64,000 nt of DNA from Vibrio marisflavi CECT 7928 (GTDB lineage Bacteria; Pseudomonadota; Gammaproteobacteria; Enterobacterales; Vibrionaceae). Under the pieces are notes generated by a model that searched no databases, was not told the origin of the DNA, and saw only the letters and a list, made by a program, of their open reading frames with translations. Below are positions 33,766 to 43,952 of this stretch, piece by piece; position 1 is the stretch's first letter; every line of letters begins with the position of its first letter. A program made the position numbers and the translations under genes. Where the stretch lies: the NCBI RefSeq assembly GCF_921294215.1, contig NZ_CAKLDM010000002.1, positions 2,790,001 to 2,854,000 of the forward strand, written 5' to 3'.

Positions 33766-33826
33766 TTTTAAACGAGGAGGAGCAACGGACTTGGTGCTTC
33801 CTTCTTAGCTTTATTGAGTAGTTCAT

Positions 33827-34591
33827 ATGTCTTCTATGGAACAATCCCAGCCTTTAATGAGCCATCTATTGGAATTGCGTAATCGACTGCTGCGTTCACT
33901 GTTAGCAGTCATTGTCGTTTTCTTGGGCTTAGTTTACTTTTCAAATGACATCTACAATTTTGTTTCAGCACCTTTAGTCGAAAGGCTACCGCAAGGTGCG
34001 ACTATGATTGCAACAGATGTTGCATCACCTTTATTTACACCACTAAAACTGACTTTAGTTGTCTCGGTGTTTGTTTCGGTGCCGGTCATCCTTTACCAAG
34101 TGTGGGCTTTTGTTGCCCCCGGTCTGTATAAACATGAACGTCGCTTAATCATGCCACTGCTGTTTTCAAGTTCACTACTGTTTTATGCAGGAGTTGCATT
34201 TGCTTACTATGTGGTATTTCCACTGGTTTTTAGCTTCTTTACAGCGATTTCGTTGGGTGGTGTGGAATACGCTACTGACATAGCCAGCTATCTGGATTTT
34301 GTGCTCGCACTGTTTATGGCGTTTGGCATTGCATTTGAAGTGCCCGTTGCCATTATTTTGCTGTGCTGGACAGGTGCGACCACGCCGAAAACATTAAGTG
34401 AGAAACGCCCTTATATTATTGTGGGCGCGTTTGTGGTTGGTATGCTTCTGACGCCGCCCGATCTCATCTCACAGACGTTACTTGCTGTACCTATGTGGTT
34501 TCTGTTTGAGGTTGGTTTGTTCTTCTCTCGCTTCTATGTACGCAAGAGTGATGAAGACACAGAAGAGTCAGTGAGCTCCGACGGTAAATAG
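33827..34591 (+). CDS. tatC: TatC, twin-arginine translocase subunit
   Basis: A 254-residue polytopic protein with six membrane helices. Signatures include [15 protein letters not shown] (residues 10-24) with the conserved Glu, [17 protein letters not shown] and the late PPDLISQ. It recognises the RR signal. The ATG at 33827 and one at 33836 are both in frame; the first matches vibrio TatC. A strong terminator follows at 34605. Confidence 0.96.
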   Translation: MSSMEQSQPLMSHLLELRNRLLRSLLAVIVVFLGLVYFSNDIYNFVSAPLVERLPQGATMIATDVASPLFTPLKLTLVVSVFVSVPVILYQVWAFVAPGLYKHERRLIMPLLFSSSLLFYAGVAFAYYVVFPLVFSFFTAISLGGVEYATDIASYLDFVLALFMAFGIAFEVPVAIILLCWTGATTPKTLSEKRPYIIVGAFVVGMLLTPPDLISQTLLAVPMWFLFEVGLFFSRFYVRKSDEDTEESVSSDGK

Positions 34592-34604
34592 TCGATGTGT
34601 GTTG

Positions 34605-34633
34605 AAAGGGTTAGCAAGTGCTAACCCTTTTTT
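34605..34633. terminator. terminator between tatC and the TatD-family gene
   Basis: AAAGGGTTAGC and GCTAACCCTTT pair as an 11-bp stem with a 4-base loop, followed by TTTT. It is symmetrical enough to serve both convergent genes. Confidence 0.92.
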
Positions 34634-34639
34634 CTATGT

Positions 34640-35404
34640 TTAATCTAATTGGAAAAGTGTTTTGGCATTGTGCGTTGTGAGTTGGTCAACGTCTTCAATG
34701 CTGATGCCTCTTAGCTCGGCAACTCTATGGGCGACAAGTTGGGTGTAAGCAGGTTCATTGCGCTTGCCACGGTGAGGAACAGGTGCAAGGTAAGGGCAGT
34801 CTGTCTCCAAAATGACAAAATTCATATCAAGATCTGGAATGACTTTATCCATACCACCGTTTTTGAATGTCGATACGCCACCAAGTCCTACATGAAAACC
34901 TAAGTCGTTGATCGCTTTTGCTTGGTCGACGCTACCACCAAAACAGTGGAATACTCCTTTTAGTGAACCATCTTGTTCCTTGCTTAGCAAAGCGAGTGTT
35001 TCGTCCATGGAGTCACGAGTATGGATAACGACTGGAAGCTTTTTCTCTTTGGCCCAGCTAAGCTGAGTAGTAAATGCCCATTCCTGTTCTTTTCGGAATG
35101 TTTTATCCCAGTATAAATCGATGCCAATTTCACCTACGGCAATAAAATTATGTTTGTCGAACCAAGAATGTATTGTTTCTAGCGTCTCTTTTACGTCTGC
35201 GCTTACGTAGCAAGGGTGCAGCCCCATCATTGAACGGCAAACATTTGGGTATGCTGATTCAGTATTCAGCATAGGTTCGATCGACTCTACATCGATATTC
35301 GGTAGTAAGATTTTATCGATGCCTTGGTCAAGTGCTCTTTGCACAACAACGTCGCGGTCTTGGTCGAACTCGCTAGCATATATATGAGCGTGGGTATCAA
35401 TCAT
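34640..35404 (-). CDS. TatD-family metal-dependent DNase/hydrolase
   Basis: A 254-residue TIM-barrel metallohydrolase. Metal ligands are visible: HAH in MIDTHAHIY, Glu in VGEIGIDLYW, His in VVIHTRDS, His in GVFHCFGG and Asp in LETDCPYL. TatD enzymes are 3'-5' exonucleases and AP-type nucleases. I start it at the ATG at 35404; upstream in-frame codons to 35488 do not fit the family. It is convergent with tatC, unlike E. coli tatD, which follows tatC. It is divergent from hemB. Confidence 0.9.
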   Translation of the reverse strand: MIDTHAHIYASEFDQDRDVVVQRALDQGIDKILLPNIDVESIEPMLNTESAYPNVCRSMMGLHPCYVSADVKETLETIHSWFDKHNFIAVGEIGIDLYWDKTFRKEQEWAFTTQLSWAKEKKLPVVIHTRDSMDETLALLSKEQDGSLKGVFHCFGGSVDQAKAINDLGFHVGLGGVSTFKNGGMDKVIPDLDMNFVILETDCPYLAPVPHRGKRNEPAYTQLVAHRVAELRGISIEDVDQLTTHNAKTLFQLD

Positions 35405-35511
35405 AATGGTTAAGTAGTCGTCACTATCGGTTTTGCCACAAGTATACGGTAGTCTGGTGATGAGATCATTTTTAGTAAATAGCACCAATCAACAAGGGAA
35501 CAGTGATATGA

Positions 35512-36570
<1,059 letters not shown>

Positions 36571-36623
36571 AAATAGTGTCAGCAACTGGAGTAAATCTAA
36601 ATGATATTTTTTCTCATTTGATG

Positions 36624-36655
36624 TTGACATCTATATGAGAATGATTATTATTAAC
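36624..36655 (+). promoter_or_regulatory. ryhB promoter with overlapping Fur box
   Basis: TTGACA (36624-36629), a 16-bp spacer and TATTAT (36646-36651) form a good promoter. GAGAATGATTATTATTAAC (36637-36655) matches 15 of 19 positions of the Fur box and covers the -10, so Fur-Fe2+ should block it. Confidence 0.85.
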
Positions 36656-36657
36656 TG

Positions 36658-36814
36658 TGTGTTTAGGGATTGAGGCGAAGCCCGATTGTTAGATACGACA
36701 TTGCTCACATTGCTTCCAGTGTAAATTTATATAGCTTTGGGTAAGGCTTACTCAATCACATTTTGTAAGGTTTACCAGTTGTGCTAGGCGACGCCTTTAT
36801 GGTGTCGCTTTTTT
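36658..36814 (+). ncRNA. ryhB: RyhB, iron-responsive small RNA
   Basis: The core at 36696-36720 (ACATTGCTCACATTGC and flanks) is identical to the seed region of E. coli RyhB. A Fur-boxed promoter lies upstream. A terminator hairpin, GCGACGCC (36788-36795) with GGTGTCGC (36801-36808), precedes a T-run. The RNA would be about 157 nt, longer than the 90-nt E. coli RNA, as is known for V. cholerae RyhB. It represses iron-using genes when iron is scarce. The 5' end is estimated from the promoter. Confidence 0.92.
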
Positions 36815-36864
36815 ATTGCCTAAAATTTGGCTACATATGTATTTGGAAAAGGCTCGCGGTAGGA

Positions 36865-37115
36865 TTTTCCACAGCAATTGATCGTATTAGGATCAACTAG
36901 AGTTACGGTGATCTGTAATAATATAGATTTAATACAAGATCTTATAGTGATGGGTTGATTAGTTTTTAGCATCTTCATGAGTAGGCTAAAAATAGTATAA
37001 ACAGACTTATCCACAATTTTAGCTGTGATCTCAGTGTCTCTGTTGAAGAGATCAAAACTCGAATGCGTATAACGTCGTGGATTCAAAATTTCAGTCGTGG
37101 CATCCTAGGCAGATC
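36865..37115. promoter_or_regulatory. polA upstream region with two DnaA boxes and a GATC cluster
   Basis: Two DnaA boxes on the plus strand, TTTTCCACA (36865-36873) and a perfect TTATCCACA (37007-37015), flank an AT-rich stretch. Seven GATC sites occur at 36880, 36891, 36910, 36938, 37027, 37050 and 37112, against about one expected in 250 bp. DnaA boxes upstream of polA are known in E. coli. Control of polA by DnaA and by SeqA/Dam is the likely meaning; the promoter itself was not pinpointed. Confidence 0.6.
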
Positions 37116-37142
37116 TTCATTCTCAATTGGATTAAATAGACA

Positions 37143-39929
37143 ATGGCTCTCATTCCAGACAACCCGCTGATATTGATCGACGGTTCTTCTTATCTTTATC
37201 GTGCTTTTCACGCATATCCTGGAACAATGAGCAATGGTGATATTCCCACCAATGCTGTATATGGCGTAGTGAACATGCTTAGAAGCATGATGCGTCAATA
37301 TCCATCCGATCGTATAGCTGTTGTTTTTGACGCGAAAGGAAAAACATTCCGAGATGATATGTACCCTGAGTACAAAGCGAATCGTCCACCAATGCCAGAT
37401 GACTTGCGCTGTCAGATAGAGCCTTTACACAACATTATTCGAGCATTAGGTCTGCCACTTATCTCTATCGAAGGTGTTGAGGCAGATGATGTTATTGGTA
37501 CATTATCTCACCAAGCGTCTCAAGCAGGGATCCCTGTTCTGATCAGCACTGGCGATAAAGACATGGCCCAACTTGTTAATGAACACGTTACGCTGATAAA
37601 TACCATGACCAATGTGGTACTAGATAGAGAAGGTGTTATCGAGAAGTTTGGTATACCGCCAGAGCTTATTATCGATTACTTGGCTCTTATGGGGGATAAA
37701 GTCGACAATATCCCCGGGGTTCCAGGAGTCGGAGATAAAACCGCGACTGCGTTACTACAGGGAATTGGTGGCTTAGAGAAGTTGTATCAACACCTTGATG
37801 ACATTGCAGCTTTAGGCTTCCGTGGTTCTAAAACCATGGCCAAAAAACTAGTAGATAACAAAGACAATGCCTACCTTTCTTACGAATTGGCTACCATTAA
37901 GCTTGATGTCGAGTTAGAAGAAAAACCTGAGTCCTTAGTCAAATCTACGCCTGACCAGGATGAACTGGTTAAGCTTTACGGACAGATGGTGTTTAAGTCT
38001 TGGCTTAACGAATTACTCGAAGGCTCTAGCGATAGCGAAATGCCAGCGAGCGCAGTGCAGAAATCAGTAGCTAAGGCAGAAGTTGCAGCTGTGGAGCCGA
38101 CTGTAGCTGAAATCGATCGTAGCCAATACGAGACAATTTTGGATGAAGAAAGTTTTACCCGCTGGCTTGAGAAGTTACAGTCAGCTGAAGTGTTTGCTTT
38201 TGATACTGAAACGGACAGCTTAGATTACATGGTCGCAAATCTTGTCGGGCTCTCATTCGCAGTGGAAGAAGGTCAAGCAGCTTATGTACCTCTGACTCAC
38301 GATTATCTGGACGCGCCGGAACAACTAGACCGAGACTGGGTGCTGGATAAGCTTAAACCTATCCTTGAAGATGTCGCACAGCACAAAGTCGGGCAGAATC
38401 TGAAGTACGATGCGAGTGTACTTGCTCGTTACGATATTGAGCTCAAGGGTATTCAATATGACACAATGCTAGCTTCCTACGTATTAAATAGTGTTGGTGG
38501 TAAGCATGATATGGATAGTTTGGCTCTTCGCTTCCTTCAACACAGCTGCATTTCATTTGAGCAAATTGCAGGTAAAGGTAAAAAGCAGCTCACTTTCAAT
38601 CAAATAGATCTTGACCAAGCGTCACCTTATGCAGCAGAAGACGCTGACGTAACATTGCGTTTGCACCATCACTTAAATCAATCGCTGGTGAATGACGACA
38701 AGTTGAATGCCATTTATCAAGATATCGAAGTGCCGTTGGTGCCAGTGTTATCAAAAATAGAGCGAACGGGTGTACTTGTTGACGATATGCTGCTGTCTGC
38801 GCAATCACAGGAGATTGCTGTTAGACTTGATGAGCTGGAACAGAAAGCCTTTGAACTGGCTGAGCAAGAGTTTAACCTAAGCTCTCCTAAACAGTTGCAA
38901 GCGATACTGTTTGAAAAAATGGGATTGCCTGTAATTAAGAAAACCCCATCAGGCGCGCCTTCTACCAATGAAGAAGTGCTACAAGAGCTAGCTCTTGATT
39001 ATCCGCTACCTAAGCTACTGCTCGAATATCGAGGTTTGGCCAAGCTGAAGTCCACTTATACGGATAAGCTACCGAAAATGATTAACCCAACGACAGGGCG
39101 AGTTCATACCTCTTATCACCAAGCAGTTACGGCAACAGGTCGTTTGTCATCCACAGATCCAAACTTGCAAAATATTCCCATCCGAAATGAGCAGGGGCGA
39201 CGTATCCGCCAAGCCTTTGTTGCGCCACATGGTTATAAAATACTGGCTGTCGACTACTCGCAAATAGAATTGCGTATTATGGCTCACCTCTCTGGAGACA
39301 AAGCTCTTCTAGAAGCTTTCCAACAAGGCAAAGATATTCATGCGGCAACAGCGGCAGAGATCATTGGCGTTGATATTAGTGAAGTTACTAGTGAGCAACG
39401 ACGTCGTGCAAAAGCGGTGAACTTTGGTTTGATTTATGGAATGAGTGCATTTGGTCTGTCAAAACAGCTTGGTATCCCAAGAGGAGAAGCACAAGGCTAT
39501 ATGGATAAGTACTTCGAAAGGTATCCAGGTGTGATGCAGTATATGGAGGATACTCGCAGTTTAGCGTCTGAACATGGATATGTGGAAACCATTTTTGGTC
39601 GCCGATTACACCTACCTGAGATCAAGTCGCGTAACGGCATGCGTAGAAAGGCAGCTGAGCGTGCTGCTATTAACGCGCCAATGCAAGGTACTGCAGCCGA
39701 TATCATTAAAAAGGCAATGTTGTTAGTAGATGAATGGATTGAGCAAGAAGGTAATGATGACGTTCGCCTATTGATGCAAGTGCATGATGAATTGGTTTTT
39801 GAAGTAAAAGACACTCGATTGGCTGAAATTGAAACTCAAATACAAAAGTTAATGGAGTCCGCTGCGGAGCTTGATGTTCCTCTTGTTGCGGAAGCTGGTC
39901 ACGGTGACAACTGGGATCAAGCCCACTAG
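37143..39929 (+). CDS. polA: PolA, DNA polymerase I
   Basis: A 928-residue enzyme, full length. The N-terminal 5'-nuclease domain (about 1-290) has [14 protein letters not shown] and ADDVIGTLS. The 3'-5' exonuclease domain (about 325-520) has the DxE motif in [13 protein letters not shown], so proofreading looks intact. The polymerase domain carries motif [17 protein letters not shown], the O-helix [19 protein letters not shown] and motif [11 protein letters not shown]. It fills gaps and removes Okazaki primers. Spot 42 follows it, as in E. coli. Confidence 0.97.
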   Translation: MALIPDNPLILIDGSSYLYRAFHAYPGTMSNGDIPTNAVYGVVNMLRSMMRQYPSDRIAVVFDAKGKTFRDDMYPEYKANRPPMPDDLRCQIEPLHNIIRALGLPLISIEGVEADDVIGTLSHQASQAGIPVLISTGDKDMAQLVNEHVTLINTMTNVVLDREGVIEKFGIPPELIIDYLALMGDKVDNIPGVPGVGDKTATALLQGIGGLEKLYQHLDDIAALGFRGSKTMAKKLVDNKDNAYLSYELATIKLDVELEEKPESLVKSTPDQDELVKLYGQMVFKSWLNELLEGSSDSEMPASAVQKSVAKAEVAAVEPTVAEIDRSQYETILDEESFTRWLEKLQSAEVFAFDTETDSLDYMVANLVGLSFAVEEGQAAYVPLTHDYLDAPEQLDRDWVLDKLKPILEDVAQHKVGQNLKYDASVLARYDIELKGIQYDTMLASYVLNSVGGKHDMDSLALRFLQHSCISFEQIAGKGKKQLTFNQIDLDQASPYAAEDADVTLRLHHHLNQSLVNDDKLNAIYQDIEVPLVPVLSKIERTGVLVDDMLLSAQSQEIAVRLDELEQKAFELAEQEFNLSSPKQLQAILFEKMGLPVIKKTPSGAPSTNEEVLQELALDYPLPKLLLEYRGLAKLKSTYTDKLPKMINPTTGRVHTSYHQAVTATGRLSSTDPNLQNIPIRNEQGRRIRQAFVAPHGYKILAVDYSQIELRIMAHLSGDKALLEAFQQGKDIHAATAAEIIGVDISEVTSEQRRRAKAVNFGLIYGMSAFGLSKQLGIPRGEAQGYMDKYFERYPGVMQYMEDTRSLASEHGYVETIFGRRLHLPEIKSRNGMRRKAAERAAINAPMQGTAADIIKKAMLLVDEWIEQEGNDDVRLLMQVHDELVFEVKDTRLAEIETQIQKLMESAAELDVPLVAEAGHGDNWDQAH

Positions 39930-40023
39930 TACATTGAAATAAAGTGTACTTTTATAAAATAAAAATGAAAAAAAATTACAGAAACTATTTTACTTTACGA
40001 TCAATTGTTGTACATTAAGAGGC

Positions 40024-40131
40024 GTAGGGTACAGAGGTAAGATGTTCTATCTTTCAGACCTTTTGTTTCACGTTATTGGATTAGGCTGATTCAGCCGCCC
40101 CAGTCAGTATTTGACTGGGGCGTTTTTTATT
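40024..40131 (+). ncRNA. spf: Spot 42 small RNA
   Basis: A 108-nt RNA that matches E. coli Spot 42 from GTAGGGTACAGAGGTAAGAT through the CTTTCAGACCTTTT loop to the terminator CCCCAGTCA...TGACTGGGG with a T-run. It lies between polA and engB, its conserved place. A TACATT -10 lies at 40011-40016, 7 bases before the start. Spot 42 is Hfq-dependent and acts in carbon catabolite control. In this copy the middle reads TGTTTCACGTTATTGG. Confidence 0.96.
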
Positions 40132-40412
40132 GGGCGCTATAAAATTCAACCCATCCTCTCTTTTACCTTTCTCATGCTTCTTTTTTGTCACCCTCTACAA
40201 AATGACACACCGATCCCAAAATGTAATAAACATACGAAAAATTTCTTTTAAGAACATAATTGCGTATCGTATAGGCTTATAAAGCGTCGAGTTTTCACGC
40301 CAGCAACGCGAGAATAAATGGTCAGAGTAGGAAATAGAATCGTCGGTCAAAAGAGCTGACCGACATGTATGTAGCTCAAAAAGGGGTAGTTAACGATGAA
40401 AGGTTAGGGGAC
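40132..40412. other. intergenic region between spf and engB
   Basis: About 280 bp with no credible gene. One 8-bp inverted repeat, GTCGGTCA (40342-40349) with TGACCGAC (40357-40364), lies near the engB 3' end and may be a weak terminator for engB; it lacks a real T-run. Confidence 0.5.
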
Positions 40413-41075
40413 TTATTCTTCGTCGCTGGGTAATTCTTCGGATTCGATATCCAAATCATCAAGTTGCTGGTAAGCAGGTGCAAACCATAGATCTAACTTA
40501 TTGCGTAATACATCAACGCCAAGGCCTTTTAATGAGGAGAAGGCATCGACCTGTACGTCGCCGCCAAATGCTAATGCAGCTTCACGAATTTTCATGACCT
40601 GAGCTTTGCGCGCTCCGCTTTTCAGTTTGTCTGCTTTTGTTAGAAGTACTTGAACGGGTATGTTGCAATCTACCGCCCAGTAAATTAGCTGCTGATCCAA
40701 GTCTTTCATTGGGTGTCTGATATCCATCAGAACCACTAAACCTTTCAAGCATTTTCTTTTCTGTAGGTACTCACCTAAAGACTTTTGCCACTTTTTCTTC
40801 ATTTCAAGTGGTACTTGCGCAAACCCATATCCAGGCAGATCGACAATATGACAGCCTTCATCAACTTTAAATAAGTTGATTAGCTGAGTACGACCAGGGG
40901 TTTTACTAGTTTTCGCCAGACTTTTTTGGTTGGTCAGCCGATTTAGGGAGCTTGATTTCCCTGCATTGGAGCGACCGGCAAACGCAATTTCGATTCCTTC
41001 ATCTTCTGGTAAGTGACGGATATCAGGCGCACTGGTGATGAAATGCGTGTTTTGATACTTAATTTTTACGCTCAC
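40413..41075 (-). CDS. engB: EngB/YihA, ribosome biogenesis GTPase
   Basis: A 220-residue essential TRAFAC GTPase needed for 50S subunit assembly. G1 is [10 protein letters not shown]3 is DLPGYG, G4 is TKAD and G5-like SSLKG follows. I start at the GTG at 41075 ([12 protein letters not shown]), which has GGAG 6 bases upstream; the ATG at 41087 overlaps that ribosome binding site. It is divergent from the cytochrome c4 gene. Confidence 0.94.
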   Translation of the reverse strand: MSVKIKYQNTHFITSAPDIRHLPEDEGIEIAFAGRSNAGKSSSLNRLTNQKSLAKTSKTPGRTQLINLFKVDEGCHIVDLPGYGFAQVPLEMKKKWQKSLGEYLQKRKCLKGLVVLMDIRHPMKDLDQQLIYWAVDCNIPVQVLLTKADKLKSGARKAQVMKIREAALAFGGDVQVDAFSSLKGLGVDVLRNKLDLWFAPAYQQLDDLDIESEELPSDEE

Positions 41076-41223
41076 TGTTAACTCCATCTCGACTTTGTGT
41101 TATTGATTGATTACTTTTATGTGATTATGTGTAAAATAATCATGCTCGGCATAAAGTCGCCTATTGTAGCATGAGTGACATAGCGGAGTGGTAATGGAAG
41201 CCAGATAATTATAATGGAATGTC

Positions 41224-41841
41224 ATGAAAAAATTAGTGCTAATCGTGAGTCTTTTTGCCAGCAGTGCCTTATGGGCTCAAGGCAATGTCGAAGCTGGTAA
41301 AGCGAAATCCTTATCTTGTGCCGCATGTCATGGGTCTGATGGCAATAGCCTTTTGGGTATGTACCCTAATCTTGCTGGCCAACATGAAAAATATCTAGAA
41401 AAACAGCTCCGTGATCTGAAACTTGGTATGGAAACCAACGGCAAACAAGGCCGATACAATCCTGTAATGGGTGGAATGGCGTTGCCTCTGTCTGAACAAG
41501 ACATGGCTGATCTCGCTGCCTACTATTCTTCTTTACCTGCCTTAGAGGGTTCAACTCCTGAAAGTGTGGTTGCTGAAGGTCGAGCTTTGTACTCTGGAGG
41601 TGATCAAGAAAGAGGGCTAACAGCCTGTATTGCGTGTCATGGACCAAGAGGTCATGGTGCTGAGCTGTCAGGTTTCCCAAGACTTGCGGGTCAGCAGGCC
41701 GAATATATTAAGCTTCAGCTTCAAGAATACCGAGCAGGTACACGAGCCAACGATATGAACGCAATGATGCGTGATATCGCGAAAAAGCTGACCGATGAAG
41801 ACATTGAAGTACTGTCGCAATATGTTGGTGGACTACACTAA
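41224..41841 (+). CDS. cytochrome c4, periplasmic diheme
   Basis: A 205-residue protein with a signal peptide (MKKLVLIVSLFASSALWA) and two c-type haem sites, CAACH (about residues 32-36) and CIACH (about 138-142), each in a class I cytochrome c domain. The internal duplication typical of c4 is clear: MYPNLAGQHEKYLEKQL against FPRLAGQQAEYIKLQL. It carries electrons to terminal oxidases such as cbb3. A terminator follows at 41872. Confidence 0.93.
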   Translation: MKKLVLIVSLFASSALWAQGNVEAGKAKSLSCAACHGSDGNSLLGMYPNLAGQHEKYLEKQLRDLKLGMETNGKQGRYNPVMGGMALPLSEQDMADLAAYYSSLPALEGSTPESVVAEGRALYSGGDQERGLTACIACHGPRGHGAELSGFPRLAGQQAEYIKLQLQEYRAGTRANDMNAMMRDIAKKLTDEDIEVLSQYVGGLH

Positions 41842-41871
41842 ACATAGATATATCAGTAGTTTTTGACAAGG

Positions 41872-41899
41872 TGCCCTGATGATAATCAGGGCATTTTTT
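41872..41899 (+). terminator. terminator after cytochrome c4
   Basis: TGCCCTGAT and ATCAGGGCA pair as a 9-bp stem over GATA, followed by TTTTTT. Confidence 0.93.
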
Positions 41900-42051
41900 G
41901 TTGCGTCATTTATAGGTGACTACAATCTGAAGTTTTAGTCCTTTCTTATATGAGCCTATATCGCTACTGATTTGCTGAAAAATAAACCAAGAACACTCCA
42001 CACTAGTACCGATTTCTGATATGTTTCGCATCCCTAAATGAGGAACAGAGC

Positions 42052-42699
42052 ATGTATTACTGCCCACTATGTCAATCTGAAGACACACGCCATTATCACA
42101 CAGATAAGCGACGCGACTATTTTCAGTGCTCAGATTGCCAATTGGTTTTTGTCGATCCTGCGCAGCGTCTAGATGAACAACGCGAAAAAGCACAATACGA
42201 CCTACATGAAAATAACTCAGGGGATGAAGGGTACCGGAAATTTTTATCTCGGTTAGCCGCGCCCTTACTGAAAAAGCTTCCACCCAAATCGTTGGGGTTG
42301 GACTTTGGCTGTGGACCTGGGCCAACGTTGTCTTTAATGTTGTCTGAAGCAGGGCATAGTGTTGAACTCTATGACATTTATTTCTATCCAGATACCGGTG
42401 TATTGCAAAAGCAATATGATTTTATTACCTCAACAGAGGTCATAGAACACTTGTATCAGCCAGGCTTGGTGTGGCGTCAATGGCTGAACAGCTTGCAACC
42501 TGGTGGTTGGCTAGGTTTAATGACAAAATTAGTAATAGATGTCGAAGCTTTTTCCAATTGGCATTACAAGAATGATCCAACCCATGTGATTTTCTTTAGC
42601 CGCCAAACATTTGAATTTTTAGCTAAGCGAGACAACCTCGAGCTAGAATTTATAGGTAATGATGTAATTTTACTGAGGAAAGCCAGTAATGAGTCGTAA
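42052..42699 (+). CDS. class I SAM methyltransferase with N-terminal zinc ribbon
   Basis: A 215-residue protein. Residues 1-30 hold two CxxC knuckles (CPLC and CSDC) that look like a zinc ribbon. A methyltransferase domain follows with the SAM-binding LDFGCGPGPT (about residues 83-92), then TSTEVIEHL. The substrate is unknown. It overlaps yihI by 11 bases, suggesting coupled expression with yihI and the DUF2489 gene. Confidence 0.88.
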   Translation: MYYCPLCQSEDTRHYHTDKRRDYFQCSDCQLVFVDPAQRLDEQREKAQYDLHENNSGDEGYRKFLSRLAAPLLKKLPPKSLGLDFGCGPGPTLSLMLSEAGHSVELYDIYFYPDTGVLQKQYDFITSTEVIEHLYQPGLVWRQWLNSLQPGGWLGLMTKLVIDVEAFSNWHYKNDPTHVIFFSRQTFEFLAKRDNLELEFIGNDVILLRKASNES

Positions 42700-43267
42700 T
42701 AAGAAATCAAGAAAGCCGGGTTCAACTGGTGATGTAGACTTGATTGTAACGCGCAACCGCACCGAATCTGATGTGGAAGGCCGCTTACGTAAGAAGTTAA
42801 AAAAACGCAAAGGTCTAAAGACCGGAAATAGAAACTCTGAAGCGAGCGAAGCGCAATTCGCTTCTGGAAAGCAAAAGCGCGATCCACGTTTAGGCAGTAA
42901 AAAGAAGATACCGCTTGTTGTTGACACTAAAAAGCCAACTAAACAAGAGAAGAAACTTTCTGCAGAGAAAGAGCTAGAGATGTTGGAAAATGACGCTCAG
43001 CTTACTGTACTTCTTAACCGCATCGAGCAAGGTGAAAAGCTTGGATCAGGTCTACAAAACTACGTAGATGAGAGGCTGGACCGAATCGAAACTTTAATGA
43101 AGCAGCTTGGTCTATATATAGATGAAGAAGGTGACGATTCTGAGGATGAGTTGCTAGAGATTGAAGAGGTAGTTGCTACGAAACCTAACAAAGCTTCGAA
43201 AGCAAACAGTGAGCAAGACTTGCTTGATAGTTTTGAAAACCTAGACTTGGATGACTTTAAACACTAG
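42689..43267 (+). CDS. yihI: YihI, Der GTPase-activating protein
   Basis: A 192-residue protein with a very basic N-terminus (MSRNKKSRKPGSTG, then RLRKKLKKRKGLKTG) and an acidic C-terminal helical half, the normal YihI pattern. YihI stimulates the Der (EngA) GTPase and slows 50S biogenesis. The sequence KKPTKQEKKLSAEKELEMLE is typical. It overlaps the preceding methyltransferase gene and lies 9 bp before the DUF2489 gene. Confidence 0.92.
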   Translation: MSRNKKSRKPGSTGDVDLIVTRNRTESDVEGRLRKKLKKRKGLKTGNRNSEASEAQFASGKQKRDPRLGSKKKIPLVVDTKKPTKQEKKLSAEKELEMLENDAQLTVLLNRIEQGEKLGSGLQNYVDERLDRIETLMKQLGLYIDEEGDDSEDELLEIEEVVATKPNKASKANSEQDLLDSFENLDLDDFKH

Positions 43268-43276
43268 AGGTTAAGG

Positions 43277-43765
43277 ATGAACGTGACGTTACTTGCTGTG
43301 ATTGGTGGCATCATAGTCAGCGGTTTAGCTATCTATGCGGGCTATTTGTTATTGCTGCTACGCAAGCAAACCAAATTGCGCGCTAAACACCAGCAGCTTG
43401 CTATAAAGCAGCGTAACGCAAATATATACGACAACGTGACCACGTTATGCATGGCAGGCATTCAAGGCCAATGCGACCTGTCGGAAATCAGTATTCGTAT
43501 ATATAACATTATGGATTATGTGCAAGGTGAGGAAAGAGTCGACTTTTCGCAAGAGTATCCTGCTATTAGCGAGCTGTACGAGATTGTTAAGGATATGGCT
43601 CGCGGAGAAGAGCGACAAGAGCTCCCTAAAAAAGAGCGTATGAAGCAAAATTTGCTAAGAAATAAAGCTGAAGTGCGCTTAAGTGAAGCGATCACTGAAG
43701 AGCTAAAAGTCTTGAAGGGCCGAGTTAAGCCTCTAAACGATCAGATTTCTGTTCAGATGGTATAA
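43277..43765 (+). CDS. DUF2489 membrane-anchored protein
   Basis: A 162-residue protein with one N-terminal transmembrane helix (LLAVIGGIIVSGLAIYAGYLLLLL) and a charged cytoplasmic helical domain (CMAGIQGQCDLSEISIRIYNIMDY onwards). I recognise it as the conserved DUF2489 gene found between yihI and hemN in gammaproteobacteria. Its function is not known. Confidence 0.85.
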   Translation: MNVTLLAVIGGIIVSGLAIYAGYLLLLLRKQTKLRAKHQQLAIKQRNANIYDNVTTLCMAGIQGQCDLSEISIRIYNIMDYVQGEERVDFSQEYPAISELYEIVKDMARGEERQELPKKERMKQNLLRNKAEVRLSEAITEELKVLKGRVKPLNDQISVQMV

Positions 43766-43952
43766 CCAAGAAAGAATCAAGCACATTGCCAAATTTGGGT
43801 GATCGAGCTTGCAGCAACAGATGTTTTTTGCCGAAATTTGGTAAGCATGGCAACGTTGTACAATAGTGTGTGGCAGAATGCCCCCGAATAGTAGAACAAG
43901 TACTGTGCCTGTTTTATCGTAGTAATTGAAAGTGAATGATGGAAAAACCTTT

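Noticed and set aside
40067..40082. TGTTTCACGT half of a parS-like palindrome inside Spot 42
   Set aside because: Only the left half matches; the right half (TATTGG) does not, and the sequence is explained by the conserved Spot 42 RNA.
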